Shown one piece after another: positions 1 through 6,500 of a stretch of DNA of 10,333 nucleotides (position 1 is its first letter; each line of letters begins with the position of its first letter). Under the pieces are notes generated by a model. The model was not told where the DNA came from and did not search any database. It worked only from the letters and a program-made list of their open reading frames with translations. Source of the DNA: Lachnospiraceae bacterium UBA3282 (lineage in GTDB: Bacteria > Bacillota > Clostridia > Lachnospirales > Lachnospiraceae); contig DETS01000025.1 in NCBI GenBank assembly GCA_002361735.1, positions 1 to 10,333 on the forward strand, read 5' to 3'. The translations under genes and the position numbers were made by a program.

Positions 1-1
1 A

Positions 2-127
2 CTGCCTGAGACGGGGTCTCCCCCAAAGATGCCGGAGACGGTCGCAAGGGAGAAGGGCATCCCAAAGGTTCCCTGTCCGCATAACGTCCCGGCTGTTTAC
101 GAGTATGAGATAGGTATATCACAGTAA
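2..127 (+). CDS. Possible 3' end of an unidentified gene, cut by the window edge
   Basis: The frame beginning at base 2 is open for 41 codons and ends at TAA 125-127. It reads LPETGSPPKMPETVAREKGI, then a short segment rich in Pro and Val, and ends EYEIGISQ. The stretch 1-110 is clearly richer in GC than the DNA after it, and most third positions are G or C, which suggests coding DNA. I do not recognise the protein. A minus-strand frame over the same bases is also partly open (MPFSLATVSGIFGG...), so the strand is not certain. The opening LPETG matches a sortase signal by letters only, because no hydrophobic segment or basic tail follows it. Confidence 0.25.
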   Translation: MPETGSPPKMPETVAREKGIPKVPCPHNVPAVYEYEIGISQ

Positions 128-207
128 AACGGGAAATGCAATCGGTTTCTGCTGCTTGACCCGTAGAAAAACAGCATACGAAATAACGATAATTAGAGCA
201 ACGATAT

Positions 208-258
208 CAAGATATAGATGGCAAATAAAAAGATAGTATCTAAAAATACAATATCTTG
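208..258. repeat. AT-rich inverted repeat with a nested palindrome
   Basis: CAAGATAT at 208-215 is a perfect reverse complement of ATATCTTG at 251-258, with a 35-nt spacer. Inside the spacer AGATA-G-TATCT (231-241) forms a second, nearly concentric dyad. It could be an operator or a cruciform-prone site upstream of the giant gene. In AT-rich DNA part of this may be chance, and no regulator can be named. Confidence 0.4.
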
Positions 259-359
259 CGTTGTGCAAAATTTATAGCGCAAAAACGTCCATCTTTACTT
301 TCAATATTCTCACAACCCATCACCCCCTCCAACTATTCCATAACACCCGTTTTTCACCT

Positions 360-470
360 CATTCGTAACACATTAGTAACACGAAATTTTCTCCCAAACC
401 CCCTCCCATCCCCCACCCCGTGCGCCTCCGCAGATTTTATAAAACTTTAATAAAGTACACATTAGTAACA
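360..470 (+). repeat. Three copies of an 11-mer CATTMGTAACA
   Basis: CATTCGTAACA (360-370) is followed directly by CATTAGTAACA (371-381), and CATTAGTAACA recurs at 460-470. The last two copies share a longer 13-bp exact match, CACATTAGTAACA, at 369-381 and 458-470. Direct repeats of this size upstream of a gene often bind a regulator, but no such factor is recognised here. The two outer copies flank the C-rich block at 393-419. Confidence 0.6.
393..419 (-). promoter_or_regulatory. G-quadruplex-type motif in the leader, minus strand
   Basis: The plus strand carries five C-runs of 3, 5, 3, 5 and 4 bases separated by AAA, T, AT and A. The complementary strand therefore reads GGGG-T-GGGGG-AT-GGG-A-GGGGG-TTT-GGG. 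This fits the standard four-tract G-quadruplex pattern with one G-run to spare and loops of 1-3 nt. It lies on the template strand, 93 bp before the first ATG of the giant ORF. An effect on transcription of that gene is inference. Confidence 0.6.
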
Positions 471-511
471 AATAGCCTGTAAAACATCCTGGTTTTATCA
501 ATATTTCGCTC

Positions 512-3500
512 ATGAATCCAAAGCCAAAAGCCCGAACACCGCATAAGCACTGCAAAACCCAAACGCCCCAAGATTTAAGGCAGGGAAAATTTCGGGTTGT
601 GGAGGAGCCAGTTTCCGAGACTCCTGACGAGCAGACAGAACCTGCAGAGGGCGATAACAAAACCCCTGTTATCGAAGACGAAAACGAGCCCGCAGATCCC
701 CCTGCGGAGACACCCTCTGAGGAGCCGGTTGAGACTCCCGAGGAGCCCGCGGTTCCCGAAGAACCCGTAGTGACTCCCGAGGAGCCGGTGGTTTCTGAGG
801 AGCCCGTGGAGGAAATCGGTTCCACCATCATGAGCGTGGAGACGATACAGAGTGTTGCAATTACAGACTGCACAGCAGAAGCTCCAACGGCGACTAACGG
901 CGAATATGCGGCATCGCTCGAAGGTGTTGACGGCGATAGTAAGCTTCAGGCAGACACAGCCCTTGCCCTCACCGTTACGGCAAATACGGGATATAAGGTA
1001 AAATCCGTAAGCTGGGCAATAGACGGCACTGATCAGGGCGCTCTGACAGAAGCTGAGAGAAAATACACGATCGCAGCAGCAACGCTTGCTGAGAAGATTG
1101 CTGCACTTACAGATGGCGCAACGGGCAAAATTACCTTCACCGTTACCACAGTGCAGACGTTCGACGTTACCGTGACAGTTGACAAAGCTGCCAATATCAC
1201 GTCTCTGGCATCTGTCATTGGCGGCACGGAGACGGCAATCAATCCTATCAGCGCAAGCAATAAAGTGACAGTAGAGAAGGACACGGCGCTTTCTTTGAAA
1301 GTTGTGCCCGCAAATGATTATGAAGTGACCGTAACGGTTGACGACACCAAAAAGACGGGCACCGATAGTGTCTATGAAATCGGCACGATTACGGCGGCAA
1401 CCACCGTCAATATTACCACGAAGAAGATCGTTAACTCTTATGCGGTCACCGAGACTATCAAGGCTAATGACACAGAGCAGACTGGCGATGCAGCAAAAGC
1501 GCTGGCAACGATCGAGTATACGGCAAATTGCGTTAGTGTAGATGCTGAGACGCAGGCGAAGACCATCGCAAAAGGCACTGATCTCACCTTTAAGGTAAAT
1601 GAGGTTCCCGGCGCGGATGGCGCGGCAGGCAGCTTTGACGGCAAAGTGGTCGAGGTATTCTATAAGGTCAGCAACGACGTGGAAAAACCGCTCACCAAGG
1701 AAGCGAACGGCGTATATAAGGTAGACAAAACAGCGATTACGGACGCTATTGCCATCATCGTGAACGTGCGTGATCTTGCTGAGGTAGCAGTTTCATTTAG
1801 CGGTGTAGATACCGCAAAGGCAAAGCTTTCGTATAAGGTTGCCGATGCGGCAGATTTTGCGGTACTTACAGACAATACCATCAATACCGTAAAGATTCAG
1901 GAAAGCAAGACCTTTAGCTTTAAGGTAGAGCCTCAGGGTGTTTACCAGATTGATGAGGTTACCGTTAAGCATGGAAGCAATGCGGCAGTGCCGTTAACGC
2001 CGACAGACGACGTGTATTACTCCTTTGTTGCAACTAAGGATGTTCCTGTTATCACTGTTAAAACAAGCTATAATGCAGAAATGGTCAACAGTCTGGCATT
2101 CGCAGTATCTGGTGATAAGGGTTCCTATACGGTTGAGAAGGCAAATATTAAAAATGACGAGGGCATAGCGATTGACAACCTGAGCGATCCGAAAGAGGGC
2201 GCTTCTTATCAGATTGGCGAGACCGTGCTGACGCCGTCGACCAAGCTGAACGTGACGCTGACACCTGATATATCCTATAATATTACGAAGGTTGTGCTTG
2301 GTGAGGAGACTCTTTATGACGCCTCCGATGATGAATATGCTGAAGCAGTTCCGGAAGGTCCTTATGTGATTGACTATGGCACGACGGCAGTTTCAGCCAA
2401 AACACTGACCGTTACGACAGCTCCTCAAACCTTTACGAAGGATGTTAAGGTTACTTTTGCAAAAGAGACTTCCGCGAAGACTCTTGTGGATTATACGGTA
2501 GAGACGGGAGATGCCGTCAAAGACAATAAGGACGGCTCCTACACCATTACGAAGGGTGTAGCTTATCTAAAATTTAACGTCACCACGGTTGGCAAGTATG
2601 TCCCCGTTGTGACGGTGAATGGTAACGAAACTCTTGCTGTTCCTGAAAAAGCGGAAGACGGCACATACAGCTACACTTATCTTGTCGCGAAGCTGGACAA
2701 AGATGCAGCGAATGAGATTAAAATCGGTGCGCAGATTGATGAAAAGACAGTTACGCTTGTCTATGCGGAGACGCAGGTAGATGTGTCTGCGACGATTGGC
2801 AATGCGGCACAGACACCGGTAAACAAAGTATACACTGTCAAGGATGGTGACACCCTTTCCTTTAAGGTGGCTGCGAAAGAACATTTCGTGATCGAAAAAG
2901 TTACCACAAAAGGCGCGGCAGCTGATGCTGAAGCAGAGGAGGTAACGCTTGCAAACGGCAGATTCAATCTGACGGTTGAGGAAGATACCACAGTTACGAT
3001 CACCTCCAAGGGCGTTCTTTCCCAGAAGGAACTGATTGATAAGGTTGCAGAAACCGTGCCCGCAAAAGATAAGACCGGCGCATATGTTGTCAGCAATACC
3101 GGCACTTATGTGGGTGGTGCGGTGGAAGGCAGTGCTGACGTTATCATCGACAGCGTAAAGCTCTTTGACAGCAAGAATAAAGAGGTTGCCATGACCACCG
3201 GGGAAGGCGCAGACGCGGTAACGAATTGGAGCGCAAGCGCTGATAAGACAGAGATCACTCTGTTCCCGACCACGGCAATTGCAGGACAGAAACTTACCTT
3301 AAAGATGATTAAGCAGGTAGCCAAGGTAGACGCGGAAGGCAATCCTGTAGTCGAAGAAGGCGTTCCTGTTAAGGAAGATGTAGAGGTTGCAGTTTACAAG
3401 CTGGCGGTCGCAGCAAAACTGGATGCGGCAAAAGTCAAAGTATCTCCCATTAAGCAGGCGACTGACACCTATGCTGAGTATCCCGTTAGCGTAAATACGG

Positions 3501-6500
3501 GAGCTGAGGTCAGCAAGGTGAGGATGGATCTGACGGGGACGGATGGAGACATCGTAAAGAAAGACGCAACGACGCTTGATGGCGGCAAATTAAAGGTAAC
3601 GACCGGCTTTAAGGCGGGCGAAACCAAGATTCAGCTTTATATTTTGAAGAATGAGAATGTACCTGACACGGCGGATAACAGGACAGTCATTGAAGTATCC
3701 GTAACGACCACAGCGTTGATCGATAAGGATGCGACAAAGGCTCCGAAGGTGACCCTTGCCTCCGCGACGGACGTTTCCATGGTCCTGGCTCTGGATGCAA
3801 GTTCATTAAAGCTGAAAAATGCAGTGACGGGCGCTGTTTATTATGAAATTCATGCGAAAGCAAATGGCGAAGTTCCCAAGAATGGAGCCACGAAACTTCT
3901 GAAAGAAGAAGTGATCAAGTATGTACCGAAGACGGCTGATAAGCAGAACGCAGAACTCTGGTTCAATGCAAGCGGTGCACAGGATCATTCGGCATACGGT
4001 ACCGGCGGACACTGCAAATATGATGTGACTGTAAGACTGGTACATTTAAAGACAGATACAGATATCTCGGATAAGACGACTCTGATCAACGATGCTTCCG
4101 ATCTGGCGGTTTCCGACGCAAGCTACAGCGCTTCCGCAGCTACGGGTACAAAGCCCTTTGAGACAAAGGCTCCTTACTATGAGGATAATTTGAAGCTCAA
4201 GAAGGGCACGACCACGGTATATACCGGACAGACGGCAGTGATCGCGACACCGCAGTTTGGTAAGAACACCAGTTATATGGTAGTGGATGAAGATTACTGC
4301 AAGGATCTCTCCGCAACAGATGCAGCAGCATTGGATATTGATGTTGATCCTGTTACCAGCGCAGTCAGCGTGACGGCTAAAACAACTACCGCACTCGGCA
4401 AGCACACCATTGAGGTGGTTGCGGTTTCTACGGCAGAAGGTGATGAAGACGTTCCTACAATGTACGCTTCCAGAGCGACAATCGCGGTAACAGTCGTAAG
4501 AGGCATCCAGCAGTTGCGTGTAGACATACCTTCCGATAGGCTCTTTAAGGATCCCAGCCCGAAGAAAGCAGCAACGATGACGGCTGCCGTTGTTTACAAC
4601 AATGGGGCGACGGATAAGAATGCGGCTGCCAAGACGAAGAAGGTAGACTGGAAACTGCTGAATAAGGATAATAAAGTCCTTTCCTCGGCGGATTATCTGA
4701 ACGGTAAACTGACCATTAAAAACGGTAAGGTGACATTGGCGAAGGATTATGTCGTGTCTCCCACCGCAGGAGATAACCAGTTCAAAATCGCGGCTATTGC
4801 GGCGGACTATAACAGAAATGTAGACACTACACCTGGCACGATGTTAAGCGAAAGTGCAGGCAATATGGCGATCAGCGGTAAGATTACCATCACCAACGAT
4901 GCGATGACCATCGACAGACTGGAGATCCTTGACGCTGATAATAAGATGATTGCAAAAGACGGCGACACCCTTGAGGCATCACAGGCAGAGGGCGCGAAGC
5001 TGGTAGCCTTCCTTCCCGGTGCACCGAAAAAGGCGGCATATACAGCAGATGATCTGGCTACCTATGCGGCAACGGCTTCCAATGTGAAATTTTCTTCCGG
5101 TAATGCTAAGGCAATTACCATAAATAAAAACGGTGTTCTCAGTATTGGGAAGCCCGCGAAGAACGTGACTCTGACGGCGACGCCCGGTGACGGCAACCCC
5201 GATAAGAATGCGAAGAAGTCCATGAAGCTGACGGTCGATTACGATAAGACCGACGAGCTGGGTCTGCAGATTACTAAGATGGAGCCTTGGGGCGATGAGA
5301 CGATCATATCGGAACCGGACAACGAGACGCCTGAGTTTACCGATTCTACAGTGGCATTTTTGGCATTGCAGGTACAGTATAAAGACAGTGATAATGAGTG
5401 GTATGATGTAGCGGATGAAGCGAACTTTACCAACTACAAACTCTCAGTAAGTGGCGGCAAGATCCTCTATAATGATTACAATGGCACGGCTGTAATTGCA
5501 ACTGCGAGTGCTGTGACCAAGATCACGCTGACCAATAACAGTAAGAGAACGGATAAGACCAAAACATATACGCTTACAAACAAGGGCATCAGCGGATTGG
5601 CAAAGAGCACGAAAGCGCCCAAGGTAAAGATCGCCGGTACCCTGCAGGCGGATTATCCGTATAACCAGTATTTAAGAGTACAGTTGTCCAACCAGGTGAA
5701 GGAAGATAAGCCTGAATATATCAAGGACTTCTCCAAGCTTTATGTAAAGGTTGACTTTGACTGGACCTCCCTTAATGCGAAGAAGCCGGATGCGCAGGCA
5801 ATCTTTGCGGATCAGATGGAGCCGAAAGAATATCTGCCGGTAAATAAGGATGGCAGTTTCGATCTTTCCTTCAAATATGATGGTTATGATAAATTGGCAG
5901 CAGGAAGCTACAAGATTAAGATCAACTTCGGTGAGATCGACGACGACGGAAACTTTAAGTCCGTGGCGCCTGCAGCAGCACAGACCATCAAAGTAGCGAA
6001 GCCGAAGAAGCTTTCCTTCAAGCCTACGACGTCCTACAGCATTTCCGCAACGGATAACGGTTATGCGGTCCTGACCGGTAAGGGAACTTATCGCAGCGTA
6101 ACGTTCTCGAAGCTGCAGAATGCGAATATTAAGGGTAAGGAGAATAAGTTCCTCAGATATTTTGAAATTAAGACCATTTCCGGTAAGCAGTGCATCTGCC
6201 TGACAGATAATTATTATACGGATGTCAAAGATGCAAACATCAACTTGGATTTCTCTGACAAGAAATTCAAGGATGACCTGACGGGCTATGTGACCTACGC
6301 GGCTTATGATCAAAGCAGAAACACTGTTACAAATACTGTTAAGCTCACCTTGAAGGTGTCCGCGCCTAAGGCGACAATCACCAAATACAGCCTGTCTACC
6401 TCCGGTGTCATTGGTAAGGCGGCAGGTTCCAAGGTCAGAATTTATGTAGTAGACAGCAAGAAGAATCCCGTTGCAATGGCAGCCGCACTCTACGGTGACA

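Larger units (their letters stand above)
128..511. other. Noncoding leader region of the giant gene
   Basis: This spacer of about 385 bp shows no credible gene. Its first half is AT-rich and its second half contains an unusual C-rich block. It holds a dyad at 208-258, three CATTMGTAACA repeats between 360 and 470, the C-run block at 393-419, and a small AT-rich hairpin just before the giant ORF (TAAAAC 480-485 pairing with GTTTTA 492-497). I found no -35/-10 pair with good spacing. The TATAAA at 438-443 has only C-rich sequence where its -35 box should lie. The promoter of the giant gene is therefore not identified. Confidence 0.6.

Noticed and set aside
2..16. LPETG motif in the open frame at the left edge
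   Set aside because: A sortase signal needs a hydrophobic stretch and basic tail after the motif. Here it is followed by polar, Pro-rich sequence and a stop 36 codons later, so the match is probably chance.
1..115. Possible structured RNA or cobalamin-type riboswitch in the GC-rich left edge
   Set aside because: Short hairpins such as GAGAC-GGG-GTCTC (8-20) and an AGGGAACC string on the minus strand are present, but the conserved core order of a cobalamin or other known riboswitch is not.
156..182. TTGACC...TACGAA as a promoter for the giant gene
   Set aside because: The spacer is only 15 bp, the -10 match is poor, and it lies more than 300 bp from the start codon.
256..450. Plus-strand frame of 64 codons in the leader
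   Set aside because: It would start at TTG without a ribosome binding site, and its Pro/Ser/Thr-rich content simply reflects the C-rich DNA.
373..873. Minus-strand frame of 166 codons with a GSSG-type repeat
   Set aside because: The repeat is the mirror image of the E/P-rich coding repeat of the giant gene, and the rest crosses the leader; no start signal supports it.
5672..6313. Minus-strand frame of 213 codons inside the giant gene
   Set aside because: It lies wholly opposite a clearly coding frame, has no recognisable motif or ribosome binding site, and its Ile/Arg-rich composition is that of an antisense shadow.
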